NCBI GenBank assembly: GCA_905234735.1 | Contig: CAJOJA010000011.1 | Coordinates: 1 to 64,000 of the forward strand | Source of the DNA: an uncultured Bacteroidaceae bacterium | GTDB taxonomy: Bacteria; Bacteroidota; Bacteroidia; Bacteroidales; Bacteroidaceae | Length of the DNA: 64,000 bases | Direction of reading: 5' to 3' | Shown here: positions 1 to 7,953 of the stretch, in pieces | Layout of the letters: each line of letters opens with the position of its first letter | Position numbering within the stretch: the stretch's first letter is position 1 | Translations under genes and position numbers: made by a program | Notes under the pieces: generated by a model | Databases searched by the model: none | What the model saw: the letters and a program-made list of their open reading frames with translations, nothing else | Told to the model about the DNA's origin: nothing

Positions 1-14
1 AGGGGCTTACTTTT

Positions 15-56
15 CAAAAAAAGAGTCCGCAATGCCTATTTATCGGCATCGCGGAC
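15..56 (-). terminator. Intrinsic terminator, leftward
   Basis: Read on the minus strand, GTCCGC-x-ATGCC pairs with GGCAT-x-GCGGAC around an 8-nt loop, and a run of seven T follows (the A run at 16-22). The polarity is leftward, so it does not serve rpe. No minus-strand gene is visible immediately to its right, so its client is unclear; it may be a back-stop against leftward read-through. Confidence 0.6.
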
Positions 57-97
57 GATTATTAATGCTCATTTGAGTTTTAGCGGACAGCAATAAT

Positions 98-131
98 AAA
101 AAAAGCCTACCGCACACAATATGCGGCAGGC
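98..131 (-). terminator. Second intrinsic terminator, leftward
   Basis: A ten-position stem (105-114 with 122-131, one mismatch) closes a 7-nt loop and is followed on the minus strand by seven T (A run 98-104). It stands in tandem with the hairpin at 15-56 and has the same polarity. No leftward gene or clear promoter was seen between here and rpe, so a short antisense or small RNA ending here is possible but unproven. Confidence 0.6.
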
Positions 132-172
132 TGTCTTCGTTATAGACATATAAACCTTCAATATCTTCGCCT

Positions 173-277
173 ATGACCCAATCTTTACCTTACGAAACAT
201 TATCCCCCTCACCTGCGGTTCTGCAGTATATACGCGATTTCGCACGAACGTATAAGCCACACCAAGCATCATGTTAG
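173..277 (+). CDS. Small ORF upstream of rpe (34 aa)
   Basis: ATG at 173 opens a 34-residue reading frame ending PHQASC and a TAG stop that overlaps the rpe start codon region (ATGTTAG, rpe ATG at 271). The core reads SPAVLQYIRDFARTYKP, a compact amphipathic-looking segment. The overlap with rpe would allow translational coupling. No family is assigned. My impression is that similar short SP-x-V-x-x-I-x-x-FARxY peptides occur in related genomes, but this comes from memory and was not checked. It could also be a chance ORF. Confidence 0.4.
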   Translation: MTQSLPYETLSPSPAVLQYIRDFARTYKPHQASC

Positions 278-918
278 TTGCTCCTTCATTACTGGCTGCA
301 GACTTTGGCAACCTTGAACGGGAGATGCAGTGGTTCAACCAGAGTCGAGCCGATCAGCTCCATCTGGATGTAATGGACGGGGTGTTCGTTCCGAATATTT
401 CTTTCGGCTTCCCTGTTCTGAAACATGTGGCACGCTTGTGCCAGAAGCCCTTGGACGTACACCTGATGATTGTTGAACCGCAGAAGTTTATTGCTCAGGT
501 TCGCGACTTGGGAGCCTATTACATGAACATCCATTTCGAGGCTGTGACCCATCACCATCGTGTCGTGCAGCAGATACGCGAGGCTGGAATGCATCCGGCC
601 ATCACGCTGTGTCCCTCAACGCCTGTTTGCCTACTTCGCGATATCATCTGCGATGTCGACATGGTTCTGCTGATGTCTGTCAACCCTGGGTTTGGCGGAC
701 AGAAGTTTATTCCTCACACGCTGAAGAAGGTACGGGAACTTCGTGCCCTCATTCAGGAGACGGGAAGTCAGGCACAGATAGAAATCGACGGCGGAGTAAA
801 TATGGAAACGGGACGTCAGTTGGCAGAGGCTGGAGCAGACATCCTTGTTGCTGGCTCGTTTGTCTTTGGAGCACAGAATCCTTCTCAAACGATTGATGCC
901 CTGAAAGCATTGTCGTGA
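271..918 (+). CDS. rpe: Ribulose-phosphate 3-epimerase
   Basis: Interconverts ribulose 5-phosphate and xylulose 5-phosphate in the pentose phosphate pathway (cytosol). The 215-aa length is normal for the family. Motifs seen are the N-terminal PSLLAADF strand, the metal-binding HLDVMDGVFVPN segment (about residues 32-43), VHLM, the flexible loop MSVNPGFGGQKF, and the phosphate-binding EIDGGVN near the C-terminus, all typical of the TIM-barrel epimerase. The start ATG lies inside the last codons of a 34-aa upstream ORF. The stop overlaps the GTG start of comEC (GTGA), so rpe and comEC are probably one transcript. Confidence 0.97.
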   Translation: MLVAPSLLAADFGNLEREMQWFNQSRADQLHLDVMDGVFVPNISFGFPVLKHVARLCQKPLDVHLMIVEPQKFIAQVRDLGAYYMNIHFEAVTHHHRVVQQIREAGMHPAITLCPSTPVCLLRDIICDVDMVLLMSVNPGFGGQKFIPHTLKKVRELRALIQETGSQAQIEIDGGVNMETGRQLAEAGADILVAGSFVFGAQNPSQTIDALKALS

Positions 919-2174
919 ATCTGGATCGATGTCTCTATCCGTCGATGGCGGCAGCGCTGGCCATCGGCATTCTTATGGGTTCCTATCTGATTCTTCCGAC
1001 GGGAGCAATACCGTTTATCCTGGGAGCCTTATTACTCAGCATCGTAGCTTTCTGGTTGTTACGTCATGGGCTGACAGCTTTCTTCTCCCTCTGCCTATGC
1101 TTCCTGTTGTTAGGCTTCGTTCGTTCGCAACTGCCCACACTTGCATTGTTGCCTGACACGCTTCTGTATGAGAGTGCGATGCTGCTGCAACGAACCATTG
1201 TACATCTGCATTCGCTTGGTTTGTCGCCAACCTGCGACTCGTTGGTCACAGCCATGTTACTCGGCAGTCGCGAGACCTTGACACACGAGACGATTGAACT
1301 CTATCGACACACTGGAGCCTCGCATATTTTAGCCCTTTCAGGATTGCACCTGAGTGTTTTGTTCGGTCTTCTTAATTTCTTCCTGCTACGGCTCATAAAT
1401 TACCGCTTGCGCTACGTGTTTGGCTGGATTGGCATAGCTGGCATTTGGGGCTACGCTATGCTCACGGGTTTTCCCGTCTCATTGTGTCGTGCTTCATTGA
1501 TGATGACGCTGCTACTGATAGCTGAAATGAACTACATCGAACGCAATTCGTGGGACACACTGGGGATTACGGTTTTGTGCTTGCTCCTACTATCGCCCGA
1601 TATGCTGTTTGATGTGGGGTTCCAACTGTCCTTCACGGCAGTGATAGGTATACTACTGTTCTATCGTCCTCTCTCTCGTTTATGGCAGCCACGGAGTGCA
1701 TTGTTGAAGTGGCTATGGCGTGCATGGTCAGTTTCATTTGCAGCCCAAATTTTCACGTTACCCCTGCTGCTGCATTATTTCCGTTTTTTCAGTGTATCGG
1801 GCATTGTGATGAGCCCCATATATATACTTTTGGCCTCAGGCATTCTCTTAACAGCTATGTTCCTGATGTTTATCTCCCTATTTAGTGGCGGTCATCTATT
1901 AAAGTATGTGCTGGAGACTCTTGTAAGCGTACAACATAGCCTGATGGGGGGAGTCAACCGTCTATCAATAGACAAGCTGGTAATTAGTGAGTTTTCTTCT
2001 ACGTTGATTATACTTTGGTATGCAGCCATGCTTTGTCTTCTGCCACCGTTGTGGGCAATACAACCTGCTGATGCAAAGCCCAAGGGCTATCGTCTGGCTA
2101 TGTTTTTCAGGCAGTGGCCTTATCTGCTTGCCTTCCTCCTTCTCATTACAACCTGTATACTACAAGCTATGTAA
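915..2174 (+). CDS. comEC: ComEC/Rec2-family DNA-uptake channel protein, short form
   Basis: Polytopic inner-membrane protein of the ComEC competence family, expected to conduct single-stranded DNA. The GTG start at 915 overlaps the rpe stop. The central competence-domain signature is clear: HTGASHILALSGLHLSVLFG near residues 131-150, followed by many hydrophobic helices and the FDVGFQLSFTAVIGI segment. At 419 aa it is much shorter than the ~650-750 aa of typical full-length ComEC, and it ends in a hydrophobic segment without the C-terminal metallo-beta-lactamase-like domain. The reading frame shows no break. It may be a natural short version or a remnant. Family call firm, function uncertain. 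Confidence 0.85.
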   Translation: MNLDRCLYPSMAAALAIGILMGSYLILPTGAIPFILGALLLSIVAFWLLRHGLTAFFSLCLCFLLLGFVRSQLPTLALLPDTLLYESAMLLQRTIVHLHSLGLSPTCDSLVTAMLLGSRETLTHETIELYRHTGASHILALSGLHLSVLFGLLNFFLLRLINYRLRYVFGWIGIAGIWGYAMLTGFPVSLCRASLMMTLLLIAEMNYIERNSWDTLGITVLCLLLLSPDMLFDVGFQLSFTAVIGILLFYRPLSRLWQPRSALLKWLWRAWSVSFAAQIFTLPLLLHYFRFFSVSGIVMSPIYILLASGILLTAMFLMFISLFSGGHLLKYVLETLVSVQHSLMGGVNRLSIDKLVISEFSSTLIILWYAAMLCLLPPLWAIQPADAKPKGYRLAMFFRQWPYLLAFLLLITTCILQAM

Positions 2175-2210
2175 AGATGTAGGGCCTCGTGATATACTGC
2201 TATAAACAAA

Positions 2211-2237
2211 CAACCCCGGGCAGATAGCTCGGGGTTG
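2211..2237 (-). terminator. Terminator of the SusCD/FAS1 array
   Basis: An inverted repeat CAACCCCGgGC / AGCtCGGGGTTG with a short loop lies 22 bases beyond the SusD stop. On the minus strand it is followed by GTTTGTTT. It sits between convergent comEC and susD and may partly serve both. Confidence 0.7.
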
Positions 2238-2258
2238 CATGTATCGAATAGTGAGATG

Positions 2259-4526
2259 TTACTCTGAGGGAAGTTTGAAGAACCAGTTGTCCATGTTCTG
2301 CAACTTGCCCAACAGTGAAGGATCGCGCTTTGCTAAGCGTGAAGCCAGATAGTTGGGATCGTTGCGGTGCTGGGCAACGCGCATGAGGTCGAAGAAGCGA
2401 GTTCCTTCGAAAGCAAGTTCCAATGCACCTTCGTCGATGATGAGGTCTTCGACACAGTTCTGTACGATATTGTCATAGGCTCCGCTATAGATGTCTTCCT
2501 TCGTCAGGTTGGCACCATAGGCCTTTGCCTTCTCCTGAATCTTCTTCACGTAGTCGTAGGAGCTGCTCTTGTCGTTGTATAGCGGCATACCGCATCCACG
2601 GGCATGAATACCTATGGTGATGGGGTCTGAACCCGTACCACGGGAGACGGAAGTACTGTTATAGCCACGCTGGGTCAGCGAACTGCGATAGTATACGGTG
2701 GGCGAAGATAGATTGCCGTTTAGTACCTCAAAGTCAAAGTTCAGGAAACTAGGGGACTTGAGAACCTCGCGACGATCCAGATAGTAGAGGGCTGCCTGAC
2801 AGTTTTCGTCAGTATAGTTCTCATAGGACTCGGGAGCCCAAGCGAAAGAGCCTGTCTGTGCATATTCCTGATATGCGCTATCCGTTTCTGCACCGATGTA
2901 GGTATACAGATAGGCTTCCAGATCGGCTCTGGTGCGCATTGTATTCACTCCTTCCACAGGCAGAACTACACCAGCGGAGTCGGTGAATATCCAAATGCTG
3001 TCCCTAACGGCATAGTCATTGTTGCCTTCGGCACCGGCTTCGTCCAAAGCAGAGGGATACCAGGCATCATTGTTGCAGAGACCGTTTTTCAGGATGGCAA
3101 AGGCATAGCTGTGATAACCGGCACGATTCAGAGCCTCGGCATAGCGCAACCATACCATAGCCTTGCGATAAATCATGGGATAGACCGTAGTGAAGCTACC
3201 GCCAGGATTTTGCTTAGTGATGAACTTCTCCGTATTGCGCAGACCGTTCGAGTAGGTCTGGTAGATGTCATCAACCCAGTACTGGCGGGCATCGCCAATG
3301 GTGGAGTCGGGGGTCAGAGTGAAGTCGGCTAGGCTGAATGAACCACCATTCATGGCACCAACATAAATCTCAAAGGTCTGTTCTTTGCAGAGATTGAAGT
3401 AGGCGTCACTGGCAGCCAGCTGCTTGGCATCATACTTAGGAGTCAGGCTGACACTGGCCGTCGTAGACGATGTCGTATCACTGGTCTCTTCAGTGCGTAC
3501 TGATATTTCGCTGGTGAAACCAAAGACGTCATTCACGCCACGTAATACCGTTCCCCACAGTTTGTTGGTGGAGGAGGGGATAGCCGTAATTGACTCTCTG
3601 GTTGTAGATGCAGCTCCAGTCTCCGTCCAAGGACTGCCCGTGGTTGAAGCATAGAGATAAATGGGGCGATCCATACCTTCACCCTTAAAACCATAGTTAT
3701 GATAGCCGATGGGTAGGGTTCCGCCAGGTACCATGTGGCCCTGACCTTGATTGTTGGAGAGGTAGTCGTAATAGTACTGAGCAGCGGTCTCGAAGTCCTG
3801 CTTGCTCTCGCCCTTGGCAAGATACAAATCACCAAGTATCAAGTTGAGGGGAATCATAGCCTTACTGCTATGGCAGATGGTACGTGTGCGACCATAACCG
3901 TCGTACTGAGGAAGACCATATTCCAGCTCGATTTGAAGGGCAGCCTGAAGGCTGGGAGCAAGCTCGTCGACCAGATTCTTGATGGTAACTTTCTTGGGCT
4001 GATCCATGAATGCATTGATATCGTCGGTTGTCAGCAGAGGCTCGGTGTAGAAGGGTACTTCCTTGTACACCTGTACCAACTGCAGATAAACCCACGCACG
4101 AATGGCCTCGACCTGGGCAGACTCCTTCAGCATGTAGGGCTGGAGTGTGCCTGTGACACGCTCGCGGTCGCACATGGCCAGATAGGCATTGCAGGAGTTG
4201 ATGACGTGGTAGTAGTCGCTGGCTTTCAAGTAGCGGCAGCTGCCATCGACAGCCTCATCGCGGTTAAAGTCGAGAATGGCACGGATAGAGTCGCTGATGT
4301 AGGCTGTCCCGCTAACCAATTCTCCACGACATTCGCCCAAAATCACATAGCGCTCGGCAACGTTCTGGAGCGATTTCAGTATGCCCCAGTAGCTATAGAG
4401 CGTATCCTTACCTACTTCGTAGGCATGACGCTCGCTGTCGGGCGAAAGCATGTCCTCGCACGAAGTAAAGGTCGTGCTGAAGGTGATGCAGCAAATCAAA
4501 AGACTTATTAATGATGTTTTTTTCAT
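2259..4526 (-). CDS. SusD/RagB-family nutrient-binding lipoprotein
   Basis: Outer-membrane lipoprotein predicted to cap the SusC-type transporter encoded just upstream and bind its glycan substrate. A lipoprotein signal with lipobox FTSC (Cys23) is present. SusD-type features include the helical N-terminal half with repeated AxRAWVYLQLVQVYKEVPFYTEPL-like TPR motifs near residue 155, and the C-terminal ALELAFEGTRFFDLMRVAQH signature near residue 715. At 755 aa it is longer than common SusD proteins (~500-650), with an enlarged middle section rich in Ser/Thr. It is the last gene of the seven-gene array, 12 bases after the SusC gene, and an intrinsic terminator follows. Confidence 0.93.
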   Translation of the reverse strand: MKKTSLISLLICCITFSTTFTSCEDMLSPDSERHAYEVGKDTLYSYWGILKSLQNVAERYVILGECRGELVSGTAYISDSIRAILDFNRDEAVDGSCRYLKASDYYHVINSCNAYLAMCDRERVTGTLQPYMLKESAQVEAIRAWVYLQLVQVYKEVPFYTEPLLTTDDINAFMDQPKKVTIKNLVDELAPSLQAALQIELEYGLPQYDGYGRTRTICHSSKAMIPLNLILGDLYLAKGESKQDFETAAQYYYDYLSNNQGQGHMVPGGTLPIGYHNYGFKGEGMDRPIYLYASTTGSPWTETGAASTTRESITAIPSSTNKLWGTVLRGVNDVFGFTSEISVRTEETSDTTSSTTASVSLTPKYDAKQLAASDAYFNLCKEQTFEIYVGAMNGGSFSLADFTLTPDSTIGDARQYWVDDIYQTYSNGLRNTEKFITKQNPGGSFTTVYPMIYRKAMVWLRYAEALNRAGYHSYAFAILKNGLCNNDAWYPSALDEAGAEGNNDYAVRDSIWIFTDSAGVVLPVEGVNTMRTRADLEAYLYTYIGAETDSAYQEYAQTGSFAWAPESYENYTDENCQAALYYLDRREVLKSPSFLNFDFEVLNGNLSSPTVYYRSSLTQRGYNSTSVSRGTGSDPITIGIHARGCGMPLYNDKSSSYDYVKKIQEKAKAYGANLTKEDIYSGAYDNIVQNCVEDLIIDEGALELAFEGTRFFDLMRVAQHRNDPNYLASRLAKRDPSLLGKLQNMDNWFFKLPSE

Positions 4527-4538
4527 AGTCGTACGGAA

Positions 4539-7500
4539 TTAGAGGTTGATGGAAACGCCAAAGTTAAAACTGCGACCGCTGGGCAGGAGGCCTGTGTCGA
4601 TGCCCTGATACAGTGCGCTGTTGCGGCAAGACATTTCAGGATCTGTGCCCAGATACTTGGTGAGGGTCCAGAGGTTGTTGCCTTCGGCCCATATCTTCAA
4701 GCCCTGAAGCCATGTGTTGGTATAGGGGAGGGTATAGGTGAGGCGAACGTTCTTCAACTTCAGATAACTGCCATCCTCAATCCAGCGGTCACTCATGCGC
4801 TCGTTGTTGCGCCAGTCGTCACTCTCGACATAGCAAACTTTAGGTATGTTTGTCTGCTGTCCCTCGTAGGTCCAGCGATTCAGAGCTGCAGTGGTCTGGT
4901 TGTAAGTCGTGTTCAGACCCTCAAGCATGGAGCGCTGATAGTTGTAGATGTCATTGCCCAGTGAGTACTTGAAGTTGACATCGAGACGAAGGTCTTTCCA
5001 GGTGAGGCTGGTATAGATGTTACCAAAGATATCGGGGTTGGGATTACCGATGACAACCTTATCGGCATCGTCGATGACACCATCGCCGTTCTGATCAACG
5101 AAGCGGATGTCGCCTGCCTGGAAGTTGCGATAGGGGTCTTCGGAAAGTCCGGTGGGATACTTCAGGTAACCCAGAGCACCTGCGGAGGAGGCGGCTGCAT
5201 CATCTTTCAGCACACCGTCGGTCTGCCAACCATAGAAACTGCCGGCGGCATAGCCTACAGCTGTCAGAATGTTGTCCTTGCCATAGATGCTGGATGTGTA
5301 ACCATTGATGGTCTGTGTGATGTTACCTGCAGCGTCCTTCAACTGGAACATGTTGCTGGCGGGCAGTTTGGTAATCTTGTTGTTGTAGTGTCCAAGTGTG
5401 GCACCCAATTCCCACTTCCAGTTCTTCTTGTTGATGAGGGCAGCATTGACATTGACTTCGAAACCCTTATTCGTCATTGCACCTTCGTTGGTCCAGTACT
5501 TTGTGCTCATACCTGATACATAGGCCAGATCCTTAATGGTGAGCAGGTTGTCTATCTTGTTCCAATAGAGATCAATACCTGCATGCAGGCGGTTCTTCAG
5601 GAATGAACCTTCAAGGGCAACGTTGTACTTGGTAGCTGTTTCCCATTGGATAGTACTGTTTTCGATGTTCTTCAGTACCAGACCAACGGTGTTCTCCGTT
5701 ACGCGCTGGCTCTCCCAGTAGGTACGGGCTGCATAGTAGTCGAGGTCGTCATTACCGTTTTGTTCAACACCGGCAGTCAACTTCAGATAGTTGATACCGC
5801 GGCAGTTCTTGAGCCATTCCTCGTTGCTGATGAGCCATCCCAGTTGCAGACTTGGGAAGACACCCCAGCTGACACCAGCGAGTTGGAAACCGCTGCGAGT
5901 ATTCTTACCAAACTTACTGCTGGCTTGGCTGCTCACGGTGAATTCAGCAAAGTACTTGTGGGCAAAGTTGTATGAGCCATAGAGATAGTAGGTCATATCT
6001 ATCCAGTTGTCCTTCGTACCACCATCGCTGGGGTATTGCATGTTCTTGCTGATATTGGGCAGTTTATCATTCTCGTTGTTGTAACCACGCAAGTAGCTGT
6101 ACGAGTAACTATAGTTGTTGTAGCGCCAACCGCCGAAAACATCAATGTTGTGTGCACCATAGCTGTTCTTCCACTCCAAACGAAGGTCGTTGTTGATAGT
6201 GGTTTCCTTGGTGAACTGTGACTTCAGTACAGAGGTGATGTTGCCTAAGTCAGTAAGCATGTACTGTGTAGTACCAGCAATCGGAAGGAAGTATTTCTCA
6301 TTGTTACGATTCAACTGATAGTTGAAGCGGTCGCTGATGCTAAATTGCTTAGTGATTTGGTACTTAGGACTAACGTTGATGTTAATCTGCGTCATCTCGG
6401 CATAGTTCTTGTTTTTGCCCTGTCCGTTCTCGAGTACCCAGTAGGGATTACGCAGACTTTCGTTGATCCTCATCTGAGTCGGATACTTGAAGGGATTCTG
6501 CACCCATGTGGTCGTGTTGTCGCTTGCATACTTACCACTGTATTCACTCGAAAGCAGCAGCGTACGCTGGTTTTCATCGTAGTAGTAAGCGTATGGACTG
6601 ATCATAGGACTCTGAACCAGACCCAAAACATTGGTACTGCCAATGTTCTGCATGTCATAGCTCTCGCTCCATCCGTTGTCGAGGATATTATAGGATGTCT
6701 GGTTGTAGGCGATATCCAGACCCGTGTGCAGTTTCTCGGCAATCTTGATGTCAGTGTTGAAACGTAGGTTAAGACGGTTCATGTCTGTTCCCTTCTGTGT
6801 TGCGTCGGCTTTAGAGTAGCCCAGTGACAGCGAGTACATACCCACTTCGTCACCACCTTCAACGTTAATCTTGTAGTTCTGTACGAAGGTATTCCTGTAC
6901 ATGTCCTTCTGCCAGTCAGTGTTGTTATGGAACACCTTGTAGTAATAGTTACTGGGATTGTCGTTGAGGAAAGCGTATCCCACACCGTCAACGTTGCTAA
7001 TGGTGAGGTCCTTGATGGTGCTGGCCAAGTCGCCCAAGTAGGTACGATACTGGCTACCGTTCAAGACATCCAAACGGGTGGGAGTGAGTTCTGTTCCGCC
7101 GTAGACACGAACGTTAATCTTGGTTGTCAGACTATGGCCGCGCTTTGTGTTGATGAGGATGACACCATTGCCACCTTTGGCACCATACAGGGCTGTACCG
7201 TTTTTCAGCACCTCGATGCTTTCAACGTTTTCGGGATCCAGTCCGGCAAGGATGTTGTTGTAGTATCCTTCATGCAGGCTGGTACGCTCGTATTCAGGGT
7301 CGATGATGTTGCCGTCCAGCACAATCAAAGGTTGCGCATTGGCGTTCAACGAATTCACGCCACGGATGGTCATGTAGGCACCCTGACCAGGCAAACCATT
7401 ACGGCCAATCGTATGAACCGAACCAGCAAGCAGTTGTTCGATATCAGACTCGATGGTGAGGCTACTGGTCTCGTCCAAATGGGCTATTGCCTTAGATGTA

Positions 7501-7949
7501 ATGTTGGTGCTTGACGTGTAGTAGTTGTTAAACGCGTCGCTCAGCATGGATGCCTTGACGGGCTTGTCCTTCCTGATGGCAACCTGTTGGGGTGCGTAAT
7601 TAGGTACATAGAGATACAGTGTGTGCACGAAAGTAGGCACGTTGATGGCAAATGTACCATCTTCTTCAGTCAAGACGGAGTACTTGTCATACCCCAAAGC
7701 CTGTACGCGAACGCCGCCCAAGGGTTGCCCTGTGGCATTATCGGTAATCTGGCCATTGACCGTCTGCATCTTGTATTGCTTCTCGGCTTTTTCCTTCTCT
7801 GCCTTGCGCTTATTATAGACGACCTGCGCCTCTTTTTCGTCGGCGTCGGTCTGGGCAAATGCAGTAGAGAAACATGCGCTCGAGAGCATCAAAAGGCACA
7901 ATCCTCTCTGGAGGATAGTGTGCATGAATCTATTGCTTGTCTTTTTCAT
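4539..7949 (-). CDS. SusC/RagA-family TonB-dependent outer-membrane transporter
   Basis: A 1136-aa TonB-dependent beta-barrel that imports oligosaccharides or other large substrates with its SusD partner. Sec signal peptide ends near AFA-QT. A carboxypeptidase-regulatory-like domain (GQITDNATGQPLGGVRV, about residues 65-140) comes first, then the plug with YMTIRGVNSLNANAQPLIVL and ILKNGTALYGAKGGNGVILI, then a long aromatic-rich barrel. The C-terminus ends GRSFNFGVSINL, a normal barrel end. It lies 4 bases after the preceding FAS1 lipoprotein gene and 12 bases before susD, consistent with one transcript. Substrate cannot be read from sequence. Confidence 0.96.
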   Translation of the reverse strand: MKKTSNRFMHTILQRGLCLLMLSSACFSTAFAQTDADEKEAQVVYNKRKAEKEKAEKQYKMQTVNGQITDNATGQPLGGVRVQALGYDKYSVLTEEDGTFAINVPTFVHTLYLYVPNYAPQQVAIRKDKPVKASMLSDAFNNYYTSSTNITSKAIAHLDETSSLTIESDIEQLLAGSVHTIGRNGLPGQGAYMTIRGVNSLNANAQPLIVLDGNIIDPEYERTSLHEGYYNNILAGLDPENVESIEVLKNGTALYGAKGGNGVILINTKRGHSLTTKINVRVYGGTELTPTRLDVLNGSQYRTYLGDLASTIKDLTISNVDGVGYAFLNDNPSNYYYKVFHNNTDWQKDMYRNTFVQNYKINVEGGDEVGMYSLSLGYSKADATQKGTDMNRLNLRFNTDIKIAEKLHTGLDIAYNQTSYNILDNGWSESYDMQNIGSTNVLGLVQSPMISPYAYYYDENQRTLLLSSEYSGKYASDNTTTWVQNPFKYPTQMRINESLRNPYWVLENGQGKNKNYAEMTQININVSPKYQITKQFSISDRFNYQLNRNNEKYFLPIAGTTQYMLTDLGNITSVLKSQFTKETTINNDLRLEWKNSYGAHNIDVFGGWRYNNYSYSYSYLRGYNNENDKLPNISKNMQYPSDGGTKDNWIDMTYYLYGSYNFAHKYFAEFTVSSQASSKFGKNTRSGFQLAGVSWGVFPSLQLGWLISNEEWLKNCRGINYLKLTAGVEQNGNDDLDYYAARTYWESQRVTENTVGLVLKNIENSTIQWETATKYNVALEGSFLKNRLHAGIDLYWNKIDNLLTIKDLAYVSGMSTKYWTNEGAMTNKGFEVNVNAALINKKNWKWELGATLGHYNNKITKLPASNMFQLKDAAGNITQTINGYTSSIYGKDNILTAVGYAAGSFYGWQTDGVLKDDAAASSAGALGYLKYPTGLSEDPYRNFQAGDIRFVDQNGDGVIDDADKVVIGNPNPDIFGNIYTSLTWKDLRLDVNFKYSLGNDIYNYQRSMLEGLNTTYNQTTAALNRWTYEGQQTNIPKVCYVESDDWRNNERMSDRWIEDGSYLKLKNVRLTYTLPYTNTWLQGLKIWAEGNNLWTLTKYLGTDPEMSCRNSALYQGIDTGLLPSGRSFNFGVSINL

Positions 7950-7953
7950 AGTC

